DNA of 64,000 nt from Bog-756 sp963713625 (GTDB lineage: Bacteria; Actinomycetota; Acidimicrobiia; Acidimicrobiales; RAAP-2), in the NCBI GenBank assembly GCA_963713625.1, contig CAVQMN010000008.1, forward strand, positions 124,001 through 188,000. Reading direction: 5' to 3'. Under the pieces are notes generated by a model. It worked only from the letters and a program-made list of their open reading frames with translations, had not been told where the DNA came from and made no database searches. Position 1 is the first letter of the stretch; the number at the start of each line of letters is the position of its first letter. A program made the position numbers and the translations under genes. Shown piece by piece: positions 1 through 8,381 of this stretch.

Positions 1-67
1 GCGATCACGGCCCGGCGCCGATCGGTGCGGACGGCACCGCCGGGACCTGGCGGACGACCGCGGGCGG

Positions 68-1429
68 TCAACCGTTGAGGAGGTCCTTCAAGGCATTCCG
101 CAAGAGGGCCGCCCTGAGCTGGTGTCCCATCCGGGCCAGCTCGTCCACCGTGTCCCGGGCGCGGGCGCGGGCCTCGGGATTCCGCTGCCTGACGAGGGGG
201 AGCACGATCTGCTCCACGAACCCGGCTTCCCGGTCGGCGGCGTTCTTGTAGAGGCGGAGATGGCGGGGTTCGATCCCGAACCTGGCGAACTCGGCGGCCA
301 CCAGGGCCACGGCCAGGCCGTCCTCGTCGAAATACTCGAGGCCGGCGACGACCGTCGAGGCCAGCAGGCCGTACTCCTGGAGCTCGAGGAGCACGCTGAC
401 GTCGAGACCGCACGAGGCGGACAGTTCCTCCACCGACAGACGGCCCCCGTCGGCGCCGGCGGGATCGGGCCCGTCCGTCCCTCCGGCTCCCGGAGGCGTC
501 ACCCCGGTGGCATCGGGCGTGTCGGTCGCCCCGGGTGCGGCCACATCGTCCGGCCCACCTCCGGTCGGTGCCGGGCCCCGACCACGATCCTGGGTGGCCT
601 TCGCCCGTCGCGAGGGACGGGCCGACCCGGCGGCCGAGGACGGACCGCCCGACGCCTTCGGGCCGTTGCCCTGGCCCGACGCCGATCCCGCCGCCGGCGT
701 GTCCCCCGGGGTTCGGGACCTCGCCGCCCGTTCCGAGGCCTCCAGCCGCGACGCGGATGGCCCGGTCCCGGTGGCGGGGGCGTTGGGTGCGGAGCCGCTG
801 GCGCCGGCAGCCGGGGCGGCGTTGAAGGAGGTCTCGATGCCGGGCAACGTGGGTCCCCCGGCGACCCGACCGGCCGGACCTCCTCCGGGAACGGAGACGG
901 ACCTTCCGGCCACCGCTTCGGAGGACGCCCGCTGGCCGACCAGCACCGGTTCCTCGGCGTGGTTCGCACCCGCGGCTCTCGAGTGGCCGGCCACCGCTTC
1001 TTCGACCACTGTCTCTTCGGCCACCGCCTGGCCGACCAGCGCCTCTTCGGCCACCGCCTCTTCGGCCACCGTCTCTTCGGCCTCCGCCCCGTCCTCGGCC
1101 GGCGCCGCCTCCGTCACCGACGACGGGGGCGGCGAGGACCCCGGAGTGGCGGCGGGCGCCGATCCGGCCGCCTCCGTGCCACCCGGATCGTCGTCCAGGC
1201 GGTCCTTGATCACCTTGAGGGGCAAGAAGTGCTCCCGTTGCTGGCGGAGCACCCAGCGCAGCCTCTCCACGTCATGCTCGTAGAACTTGCGGTAGCCCGA
1301 GGGCGTCCGCTCCGGGTTCACCAGTCCCTGGCTCTCCAAAAAGCGGATCTTCGAGATGGTGACGTCGGGGAACTCCTGCCGCAGCAGGGTCAGGACATCG
1401 CCGATGGACAGATAGGACCGACTGCTCAT
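68..1429 (-). CDS. ftsR: MerR-family transcriptional regulator, FtsR type
   Basis: DNA-binding regulator of 453 residues of the actinobacterial FtsR type (Rv1828 in Mycobacterium; in Corynebacterium FtsR acts on ftsZ). A MerR winged-helix domain occupies residues ~5-80, with LSIGDVLTLL, SKIRFLESQGLV and TPSGYRKF as landmarks. A second helical domain fills ~335-453. The ~250 residues between are Ala/Pro/Gly/Glu-rich, with short AVAEE-type repeats, so the protein is nearly twice the usual length. The ATG at 1429 is chosen because the MerR domain begins there; the open frame continues upstream toward garA without recognisable content. It lies 40 bp downstream of garA on the same strand, as in mycobacteria. 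Family assignment is firm; the target gene is inferred. Confidence 0.85.
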   Translation of the reverse strand: MSSRSYLSIGDVLTLLRQEFPDVTISKIRFLESQGLVNPERTPSGYRKFYEHDVERLRWVLRQQREHFLPLKVIKDRLDDDPGGTEAAGSAPAATPGSSPPPSSVTEAAPAEDGAEAEETVAEEAVAEEALVGQAVAEETVVEEAVAGHSRAAGANHAEEPVLVGQRASSEAVAGRSVSVPGGGPAGRVAGGPTLPGIETSFNAAPAAGASGSAPNAPATGTGPSASRLEASERAARSRTPGDTPAAGSASGQGNGPKASGGPSSAAGSARPSRRAKATQDRGRGPAPTGGGPDDVAAPGATDTPDATGVTPPGAGGTDGPDPAGADGGRLSVEELSASCGLDVSVLLELQEYGLLASTVVAGLEYFDEDGLAVALVAAEFARFGIEPRHLRLYKNAADREAGFVEQIVLPLVRQRNPEARARARDTVDELARMGHQLRAALLRNALKDLLNG

Positions 1430-1469
1430 CGGGTCTCCATGCCGACCGCCGCTCCGGGCACCGGTGCGC

Positions 1470-1967
1470 TCATTCGCCCGCGGCCACCAGGTACAAGAGT
1501 TTGAACTTCCCGATCTGTACCTCGTCCCCGCTGGACAGCTGAACCTCTTCGATACGTTCACGGTTCACGTAGGTCCCGTTGGTCGAACCGACGTCCCGAA
1601 CGGTGGTGACCTTGTCCCTCGTCACGAACTCGGCGTGCCGACGGGAGACGGTGATGTCATCGAGGAAGATGTCGCTTTCCGGGTCACGCCCGGCCCGGGT
1701 CACGTCCGCATCGAGGGTGAAGCGCACTCCGACGTCCGTGCCCCGCTTGACCACGAGCAGGCCCACCCCGCGCGGCAGCTCCAACAGGCCGACGGCACTG
1801 TCGTCGTCGGCGGTGTCAGCCAGCGAATCGACGGGATTGACCGATACCGACGTGTCGGGCGCGGACGTGACCAACGCCGCGCCGCACGACGAGCAGAAGT
1901 TGACGCCGGTGGGATTGAGATGGCCGCAGGTCGGGCAGAACACTCCAACCACGGTAGTCGCTCCCAT
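1470..1967 (-). CDS. garA: FHA-domain protein GarA with N-terminal zinc ribbon
   Basis: Phosphothreonine-binding regulator of 165 residues. The N-terminus has a CPTC...CSSC zinc ribbon (residues ~10-30), absent from mycobacterial GarA. The FHA domain occupies ~70-155, with GRDPESDI, SRRHAEF and GSTNGTYVN, the usual FHA signatures. Known GarA proteins switch 2-oxoglutarate metabolism by binding enzymes when unphosphorylated and folding on themselves once a Ser/Thr kinase has modified the N-terminal tail; the stretch APDTSVSVNP is a possible acceptor here (inference). The ATG at 1967 places the ribbon at the N-terminus; an upstream in-frame start would overlap gcvH. It lies between gcvH and ftsR, the mycobacterial order. 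Confidence 0.88.
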   Translation of the reverse strand: MGATTVVGVFCPTCGHLNPTGVNFCSSCGAALVTSAPDTSVSVNPVDSLADTADDDSAVGLLELPRGVGLLVVKRGTDVGVRFTLDADVTRAGRDPESDIFLDDITVSRRHAEFVTRDKVTTVRDVGSTNGTYVNRERIEEVQLSSGDEVQIGKFKLLYLVAAGE

Positions 1968-2005
1968 GTCCCCACTCTGGAGGGCCAACCCTCCGTCGAC
2001 GACGA

Positions 2006-2386
2006 TCAACTTTCGGTCAGCTGCCGGTAGCCGCTCGCATCGAGCAACGACTCGATCGCCGAGGGATCGGCGGCGACGATCTCACAGATCCAGCCGTCGC
2101 CGTAGGGGTCGGCGTTGAGCGTCTCGGGCGCGTTCGTCAGCCCGGTGTTCACCGCCACCACCTCACCGGCCACCGGGGCATAGATCTCGGACACCGATTT
2201 GGTCGACTCGACCTCACCCAGCAGGCCTCCCGCCTCCAAGGTCCGGCCCGCGGTCGGAAGGTCCACGAACACCACGTCCCCCAGTGCGTCCTGGGCATAG
2301 TCGGTGATTCCCACCCGGATGCGCCCGCCCTCGTCTCTGGCCCATTCGTGGTCCGTGGAGTAGCGCAGGTCTTCGGGCACGTTCAT
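2006..2386 (-). CDS. gcvH: Glycine cleavage system H protein
   Basis: Lipoyl carrier of the glycine cleavage complex, which shuttles the aminomethyl group between the P, T and L proteins in the cytoplasm. It is 126 residues, a standard length. The opening residues (NVPEDLRYSTDHEW) and the lipoylation segment GEVESTKSVSEIYAPVAGEV, with the acceptor Lys near residue 63, are typical. No gcvP or gcvT lies nearby; the grouping with garA and ftsR is the actinobacterial one and probably reflects shared regulation. The ATG at 2386 gives the canonical N-terminus. Confidence 0.96.
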   Translation of the reverse strand: MNVPEDLRYSTDHEWARDEGGRIRVGITDYAQDALGDVVFVDLPTAGRTLEAGGLLGEVESTKSVSEIYAPVAGEVVAVNTGLTNAPETLNADPYGDGWICEIVAADPSAIESLLDASGYRQLTES

Positions 2387-2457
2387 AGGTGCGGACGATA
2401 CCTGACCGCCACACCCCCCCGCCGAGGCCGCGATCAGCTCCACGCCGGGAGCGGCGA

Positions 2458-4944
2458 TCAGCGCAGGAGCTGCTCCAGGCGGACGACGTACTCCTTGGCT
2501 CTGCTCTCGGCGGCAGAATCGCTGCCGGCCTCGGCCCACACGTGGGTGAGCGGCTCCTCGGGATCGGGGAGTACCAAGGCCCAGCCGTCCTCCTCGATGA
2601 CCTTGACCCCGTCCACCAGGACCAGGTCGCGACCTTGTGATCCTTCGACCAGGGTGCGCATGACCATGCCCTTCTGGTCCCACGGGGTGTGGACGGCATG
2701 GTGGGCGATGTGGACCTTGGGGAGCTCGGCCACCAGCTCGGACAGGTTCCGGGCCGCCGCCGTGAGCAGGGCCAGGAGGTTGACCAGGGTGGCGGCGCCG
2801 TCGTAGGCGGGAAGGAAGCGGGGGAAGATGAAACCGCCGGACTGGCTGGCGGCCAGGGTCACGTGCTCGGAGCGGGCCACCTCCATGAGGTGGGAGTCGG
2901 AGAGCTTGGTCCAGACGATCTCGGCGCCCGCCTTGCGGCAGATCTCCTCGGCGGCCCGGCTGGCCGCCACCGGCAGTGCCACCCGTGCCCCGGGCGTGGC
3001 CTCGGTGACCAGCGTGAGCAGCACCAGCAGCGCCTCGTCGTCGCTCAGGGCGTGACCCAGGTCGTCCACGATGACCACGTGCTCCCCCCCCGGGTCGAGG
3101 ACGGCACCGAGGTGCGCGCCGGAGGCACGGACCAACTCGGTGACCCGGGCCGCACTGGTCTGGCGGTCGAAACCGAGCACCCCGGCCGTGTTGGCATAGG
3201 GGTTGACCACCAGCACCTCGGCCTCGAGCTTGGCCAGCAGGTTGGGCATCACGAAGCTGGTGGTGCCGAAGGAGTAGTCGAGGACCAGCTTGAGCCCGGC
3301 GGCCCGGGCGTTGGACAGGTCGACCGACTCGATCAGGGCCGCGGTGTAGTGCTCCAGCGACCGGGGAGGGAACCCGATGTCGCCGATCTCGCGGGCCAGG
3401 ACCCGCCGGAAGTCCTCCCGGTGGTAGAGCCGCTCGATCTTGCGCTGGGTGGTCTCGTCGACATCGATCCCCTCCTTGTCGAAGAACCGGAAGACGACCG
3501 ACTGGGGGTCGTCGGGGGCCAGCCGGACGGTCACCCCGGCCATGCTGGCCGACGAGGTGATCTGGAATCTGGTCACCGGGACGGTGGCCGCCTCGAGGTC
3601 GTCGACGTTGACCCCGGCGGCGTTGCAACCCACCATGATCGCCCGTTTCAGCACCCGCGCCGCCCGGCTGGTGTCGCGGGAGGTGGTGATGGTCGCCCCC
3701 TTCTCGAAGGTGGAGGCCCAGGCCATGGACAGGCGCACGGCCAGCTCCGGGCTGATGTCCACATTGGCCAGGCCGCGGACACCGTCCCGGCCGAACAGGG
3801 ACCGGGCCCCCATCGACTCCCAGACGATCGACGAGTTGACCGTGGCACCCGCCTCCACCGTCTTGAAGGGGTAGATCTTCACGCCGGCCTTGATCTCGGC
3901 GTGGGCGCCCACGAAGCACTGGTCGCCGAGGACGGCCCCTTCCTCGCACCGGACCCCCTCACGCAGGTCGGAGCCCCGACCGAGGACGCTGCCGTCGATC
4001 CGGACCCCCGAGCCCAGGTAGGTGTTGTCGTGAACCACCGAGCGCTGCATCACCGCGTTGTCACCGATGCGCACGTTGCGGCCCAGGGTGCAGAACGCGC
4101 CGAGCGTGGCCCCCGGGCCGATGACGCAGTTGTCGCCGATCACCGCCGGACCCTCGATGACCACGGTCGGGTCGATCTCGGCCCCCTTGCCCAACCAGAC
4201 GCCCGGGCTGAGCTGGAAGCCGTTGATGTCCACCTGCACCCGTTGGTCGAGGATGTCCTGATGGGAGCTCAGATAGGCCTCCAGGGTGCCCACGTCCTCC
4301 CAGTAGCCGTCGGCCACATAGCCGTAGAGGGGCTTGCCGGCCGCCAGGGCCTCGGGAAAGGTCTCCCCGGAGAAGTCGACGGGCTGGCCCTCGGGGATGA
4401 AGTCGAAGATCTCCGGTTCCAGGACGTAGATCCCGGTATTGATGGTGTCGCTGAACACCTGTCCCCACGTGGGCTTCTCGAGGAACCGCTCGATGGAGCC
4501 GTCCTCATTGGTGATCACGATCCCGAACTCCAGGGGATTGTCGACCGCCTTGAGGGCCAGCGTGGCCAGGCCGCCCCGTTTCTCGTGGAAGGACACCACC
4601 TCGGCCAGGTCGATGTCGGTCAGGACGTCGCCGGAGATGACCAGGAAGCGCTCGTCCAGCTCGTCCCGGGCGTTGCGGACCGAACCGGCCGTGCCCAAGG
4701 GGGTGGACTCGGTGGCGTAGACCATCCGGACCCCGAACTCCGAGCCGTCCCCGAAGTAGGTGCGGATGGCGTTGGCCATGAAGGCCACGGTCACCACGAT
4801 GTCCTCGAAGCCGTGTTGGCGGAGCAGGTTGACCACGTGCTCCATCATGGGGATGTTGGCCATGGGCAGCATGGGCTTGGGCTGGTTGGAGGTGAGGGGC
4901 CGGAGCCGGGTCCCTTCGCCGCCGGCCATGATGACCGCCTTCAT
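2458..4944 (-). CDS. Sugar-1-phosphate nucleotidyltransferase fused to a degenerate phosphohexomutase domain
   Basis: Fusion protein of 828 residues. Residues ~1-235 are a nucleotidyltransferase (MAGGEGTRLRPLT at 6-18, SGDVLTDID, EKPTWGQVF) of the mannose-1-phosphate guanylyltransferase type. Residues ~255-375 are left-handed beta-helix hexapeptide repeats. Residues ~380-828 have the fold of phosphomannomutase/phosphoglucomutase (FGRDGVRGLAN near the start, FPRFLPAYDGA near the end). The mutase signatures are altered: no TASHNP-like serine loop is visible, the metal loop DGDxDR reads VDDLGHALSD, and the sugar loop GEESG reads AASQSG. The mutase half is therefore probably regulatory or structural. 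It likely makes GDP-mannose or a related sugar nucleotide for envelope glycans. The start ATG overlaps the preceding stop as ATGA. Confidence 0.85.
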   Translation of the reverse strand: MKAVIMAGGEGTRLRPLTSNQPKPMLPMANIPMMEHVVNLLRQHGFEDIVVTVAFMANAIRTYFGDGSEFGVRMVYATESTPLGTAGSVRNARDELDERFLVISGDVLTDIDLAEVVSFHEKRGGLATLALKAVDNPLEFGIVITNEDGSIERFLEKPTWGQVFSDTINTGIYVLEPEIFDFIPEGQPVDFSGETFPEALAAGKPLYGYVADGYWEDVGTLEAYLSSHQDILDQRVQVDINGFQLSPGVWLGKGAEIDPTVVIEGPAVIGDNCVIGPGATLGAFCTLGRNVRIGDNAVMQRSVVHDNTYLGSGVRIDGSVLGRGSDLREGVRCEEGAVLGDQCFVGAHAEIKAGVKIYPFKTVEAGATVNSSIVWESMGARSLFGRDGVRGLANVDISPELAVRLSMAWASTFEKGATITTSRDTSRAARVLKRAIMVGCNAAGVNVDDLEAATVPVTRFQITSSASMAGVTVRLAPDDPQSVVFRFFDKEGIDVDETTQRKIERLYHREDFRRVLAREIGDIGFPPRSLEHYTAALIESVDLSNARAAGLKLVLDYSFGTTSFVMPNLLAKLEAEVLVVNPYANTAGVLGFDRQTSAARVTELVRASGAHLGAVLDPGGEHVVIVDDLGHALSDDEALLVLLTLVTEATPGARVALPVAASRAAEEICRKAGAEIVWTKLSDSHLMEVARSEHVTLAASQSGGFIFPRFLPAYDGAATLVNLLALLTAAARNLSELVAELPKVHIAHHAVHTPWDQKGMVMRTLVEGSQGRDLVLVDGVKVIEEDGWALVLPDPEEPLTHVWAEAGSDSAAESRAKEYVVRLEQLLR

Positions 4945-5618
4945 GACCGGGACCTCCCCGCCCTGGCCCGTCGACCGTCGGCCAGTGCCTTGCGGGCCAC
5001 CGGGACGTAGGACGCCGCTGCGATCCACGCCAGGGTCAGCCCGATGATGCCGGTCACCCAGGCGATGACCCGGATCGGTTCCTGCCAGGGGGCGGTGCCG
5101 TCACCGAGCAGGAAGGCCGGGTAGGAGAACATGAGCGCGAAGGTACCGGCTTTTCCGACCCACAGAACATCGATTCGGGCGGCCCCGAGCGAGGCCAGCA
5201 GGAGCACGGCTCCCGACACCACGACTTCGCGGGCCAGGGTGGCCGCACCGAACCACACCGGGACGGCCCCGTAGACGATGATGGCGATCACCGCCGTGAC
5301 CACCAGGACCCGGTCGGCCACCGGGTCGAGCACCTTCCCGAACGTGGACACCTGGTGGTAGCGCCGGGCCACGAAGCCGTCCACCCAGTCGGTGGCTCCG
5401 AGCACCGCCAACAGGACGGCGGCCTCCGTCTGGTGGCTGGTTCCGAACAGGAGCCAGAGGAACAGCGGGATGCAGGCCAGCCGCACCAGGGTGATGGCAT
5501 TGGGGGCGGTCAGTATCCGGTCGAGGCCGGGCTCTTCGACCGCTCCCCCGGTTCCGCCCGTTCCTCCCGTCGAACCGGTGACCGGTCCCCCTCTGAGTCC
5601 ATCGCCGACGTGCTGCAC
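4941..5618 (-). CDS. CDP-alcohol phosphatidyltransferase (PgsA-like)
   Basis: Integral membrane enzyme that transfers a phosphatidyl group from CDP-diacylglycerol to an alcohol. The full signature D-x2-DG-x2-AR-x8-G-x3-D-x3-D is present, beginning DWVDGFVARR. About six hydrophobic segments follow an N-terminal stretch (LDRILTAPNAITLVRL) typical of PgsA. The acceptor (glycerol-3-phosphate or inositol phosphate) cannot be read from the sequence. Mycobacterial pgsA2 sits in the equivalent position upstream of gcvH-garA-ftsR. The start is uncertain: GTG at 5618 is the first in-frame start that avoids overlap with the divergent MFS gene, giving 225 residues. Its stop overlaps the next gene's ATG. 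Confidence 0.85.
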   Translation of the reverse strand: MQHVGDGLRGGPVTGSTGGTGGTGGAVEEPGLDRILTAPNAITLVRLACIPLFLWLLFGTSHQTEAAVLLAVLGATDWVDGFVARRYHQVSTFGKVLDPVADRVLVVTAVIAIIVYGAVPVWFGAATLAREVVVSGAVLLLASLGAARIDVLWVGKAGTFALMFSYPAFLLGDGTAPWQEPIRVIAWVTGIIGLTLAWIAAASYVPVARKALADGRRARAGRSRS

Positions 5619-5758
5619 GGCTCCGAGTCTACGAGCAGGGTCACCGGCCCGGGAGCCGAAGCCGCGTCTCGGCCGCCGGGGCGGGTACGGTCGACCCACC
5701 CTCCCTTTTAACCTGGTATTTCGACACCCACCGCCCGCGCGCCGGCCGAGGACCGCCC

Positions 5759-7009
5759 TTGACGCACCCACCCGAGGACCACGAGGGAATGCCGCCGTGG
5801 ATGGTGGCGCTCTTCGCCGTGGCCTGCGGCGTGGCCGCGGCGAACCTGTACTACGCCCAGCCCCTCCTCCCCCTCATCTCGAAGGAGCTCGGCTCGGGTT
5901 CGGGGACCACCGCGCTGGTCATCACCGCGGCCCAGATCGGCTACGGCCTGGGCCTGGCCCTCATCGTCCCCCTGGGCGACATGGTCATCCGCCGGCGACT
6001 GGTGCCCGGGATCCTGCTCGTCGCCGCCCTGGCCCTCTTCACCGCCTCGGCCGCTCCCGACATCGTGGTCCTGATCGCCGCGGTGGCGGTGGCCGGCGTG
6101 TGCTCGGTGGCCGCCCAGATCCTGGTGCCCTATGCAGCCACGCTGGCCAGCGAGCAGCAACGGGGTCGGGTCGTCGGCACGGTGATGAGCGGACTGCTGA
6201 TCGGCATTCTCCTGGCCCGGACCTTCTCCGGGTTGATCGCCGAGGCGGCCGGGTGGCGGGCCGTCTACGTCTCGGCCGGCGTCCTCGTGCTGGTGCTCAC
6301 GGTCGTGCTGGCCCGATGGATGCCCCCGGAGGGGAAGCGGGAGTCCCTCGTCTACGCGCGGCTCCTCGGCTCCGTGGTCCACCTCATGCGCACCGAGCCG
6401 CTCCTCCGGCTGCGCTCCGCCATCGGCGCGCTGGCCTTTGCCACCTTCAACGTGGTCTGGACCAGCCTGGCCTTCCTCTTGGTGGGTCCGCCCTACCGCT
6501 ACAGCGAGGCGGTGATCGGGCTGTTCGGCCTCCTCGGGGCAGCCGGGGCGCTGGCTGCGTCGTTCAGCGGCCGCCTGGCCGACCGGGGCCTCGAGCGCTG
6601 GGTCACCGGCGGCTCGCTGGTCCTCATCGTGGGGTCGATGGGCCTCTTGGCCCTCGGGTCGGACCGCCTGTGGGCCCTGGTGGCGGGCATCCTGGTCGCC
6701 GACCTCGGGATCCAGGCCGTCCACATCCAGAACCAGCACCTGATCTTCTCCATCGATCCCGCGGCCCGGTCCCGGCTCAACACCGGGTACATGGTCTCCT
6801 ACTTCATCGGCGGGGCCGTCGGATCGGCAGCCACCGGGGTGGCCTACGGCACGGGGGGCTGGCCGGCGGTCGTCGTCCTCGGGTGCTGCTTCTCCGGTGC
6901 CGGGCTGTTCTTGTGGGCCGGAGCTCAGCTCGTCCGGGCCGGGAGGCGCGGCCCCGCCGGGTCCGGTGCACCCACGGTGCCGCACACCCGCACCTCCCCC
7001 TCGAACTGA
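5759..7009 (+). CDS. Major facilitator superfamily transporter
   Basis: Predicted 12-helix proton-coupled exporter of 416 residues. The first helix carries ANLYYAQPLLPLI, typical of the small MFS exporter group that includes E. coli YgaY/YnfM. A GDMVIRRRLVPG loop between helices 2 and 3 matches the MFS signature position, and a second basic loop (GRLADRGLERW) precedes the second half. The TTG at 5759 is chosen because GAGG lies 7-8 bases upstream; the ATG at 5789 has its purine run too close. It is divergent from the phosphatidyltransferase gene. Substrate unknown. Confidence 0.85.
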   Translation: MTHPPEDHEGMPPWMVALFAVACGVAAANLYYAQPLLPLISKELGSGSGTTALVITAAQIGYGLGLALIVPLGDMVIRRRLVPGILLVAALALFTASAAPDIVVLIAAVAVAGVCSVAAQILVPYAATLASEQQRGRVVGTVMSGLLIGILLARTFSGLIAEAAGWRAVYVSAGVLVLVLTVVLARWMPPEGKRESLVYARLLGSVVHLMRTEPLLRLRSAIGALAFATFNVVWTSLAFLLVGPPYRYSEAVIGLFGLLGAAGALAASFSGRLADRGLERWVTGGSLVLIVGSMGLLALGSDRLWALVAGILVADLGIQAVHIQNQHLIFSIDPAARSRLNTGYMVSYFIGGAVGSAATGVAYGTGGWPAVVVLGCCFSGAGLFLWAGAQLVRAGRRGPAGSGAPTVPHTRTSPSN

Positions 7010-7066
7010 TCGGGCCGGCGGCTCGGAGGGCCCGAACCGGGGCCGGTGATGTGCTACGCAAGGGCC

Positions 7067-8251
7067 ATGCCCCGATTCGAGCCGTTCGCCGGCCTCCGGT
7101 ACGACGCCGGCCGGGTGGACATGAACGCGGTCATCGCCCCGCCCTACGACGTGGTCGGGCCGGTCGACCGGGCCCGGCTGGCCGGGCGGCACAGTGCCAA
7201 TGCCATCCGGGTCGAGCTCCCCGAACCCGACCACCGGGCCGACCTCGACCGCTACGCCAATGCCGCCCGGCACCTCGAGCAGTGGCAGGAGGAGGGCATC
7301 CTCAAACGCGACCCCGATCCGTCCTTCTACGCCTACCGGATGACCACGCCCGGGGGGCGGGCCACCAACGGTGTCATCGGCGGGTTGGGCATCGACGAGC
7401 AGAGCGCGGCGGAGACCTTCCCCCACGAGCTCACCCTGTCCAAACCGCGGAGTGACCGCCTCGATCTCCTGCGGGCCACCAGGGCCAACCTCTCGCCCAT
7501 CTGGGGGCTGTCGCTGAGTCCGGGCCTGACCAAGACATTCCAACGTGACATCCCGCCCCAGGCCACGGCGACCGATGAGGACGGCGTTCGCCACGAACTG
7601 TGGGTGATCGACGAGCCCTCGGTCGTCGACGGCATCCGCCAGGCGGTGGGAGCGTCACCGGTGGTGATCGCCGACGGGCACCACCGGTACGAGACGGCCG
7701 TCGCCTACCACGGGGAGCAGCCGGACCCCGGGGCCGGCCTGGTGATGGCCCTCGTGGTGGAGCTGGCCGACGACCAGCTCGAGGTGGGTCCGATCCACCG
7801 CGGTCTGTCCGGGCTCCCCGACGGCCTCGATCTGGTGGACGCCTTCTCGTCGTGGTTCGACGTGACCCGTGCCGGCGACTTCACCGGCCGCACCACCGCG
7901 GCGCTCGGGGAGTCCGGGGCGCTGGCCCTGGTCATGTCTTCGGGGACCTGGCTCCTCTCGCCGAAAGACGGGACCCCCGAAGCGGCGGGGGCCGATCTCG
8001 ACTCGTCGATGGTGGCCCTGGTCATCGCCGAGCTCCCCGATCACGAGCTCGCCTTCTACCACTCGTGGCGGGACGCCGTCGACGCGGTGGCCGCCGATCA
8101 GGCCCAGGCGGTCATCCTCCTCCGGCCGGTGACCGTCGAACAGATCGCCGACTGGGCCAACGCCGGGAGGCGCATGCCCCCGAAGAGCACCTACTTCCAT
8201 CCCAAACCACGCACCGGGATGGTCTTCCGGACGCTCGACGTCCCCGCCTGA
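7067..8251 (+). CDS. DUF1015 family protein
   Basis: Cytoplasmic protein of 394 residues with the DUF1015 signatures: N-terminal FEPFAGLRYD, IAPPYDVV, SANAIRVELPE, and the later VIADGHHRYETAVAY. The family is widespread in bacteria and archaea and related to ParB/SerK-type kinases, but its role is not settled; an HHRYE motif suggests phosphotransfer or nucleotide chemistry (inference). ATG 7067 is the conserved start; GTG 7046 and ATG 7049 are alternatives in the same frame. It follows the MFS gene by 57 bp and may be cotranscribed. Confidence 0.85.
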   Translation: MPRFEPFAGLRYDAGRVDMNAVIAPPYDVVGPVDRARLAGRHSANAIRVELPEPDHRADLDRYANAARHLEQWQEEGILKRDPDPSFYAYRMTTPGGRATNGVIGGLGIDEQSAAETFPHELTLSKPRSDRLDLLRATRANLSPIWGLSLSPGLTKTFQRDIPPQATATDEDGVRHELWVIDEPSVVDGIRQAVGASPVVIADGHHRYETAVAYHGEQPDPGAGLVMALVVELADDQLEVGPIHRGLSGLPDGLDLVDAFSSWFDVTRAGDFTGRTTAALGESGALALVMSSGTWLLSPKDGTPEAAGADLDSSMVALVIAELPDHELAFYHSWRDAVDAVAADQAQAVILLRPVTVEQIADWANAGRRMPPKSTYFHPKPRTGMVFRTLDVPA

Positions 8252-8381
8252 TCCCCGGACCGGAAAGGCCCGGGCCGCCCGGCCCCCACCGTGGCCGACC
8301 TCGGTGCCACCGCGCCGGCCGGTACGCTGACAGCCCGGTCGAGGCGCCCGGTCACGACGAACCCGGACGAGGTGGGAGCAG

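Noticed and set aside
122..1504. A 460-residue plus-strand frame opposite ftsR
   Set aside because: Arg/Gly/His-rich antisense of the FtsR linker; the MerR domain on the other strand is clearly the real product.
2689..5010. A 773-residue plus-strand frame
   Set aside because: Complementary to the nucleotidyltransferase fusion gene; high GC leaves few stop codons on the opposite strand.
5708..7594. A 628-residue minus-strand frame
   Set aside because: Shadow of the MFS and DUF1015 genes; no recognisable family or start signal.
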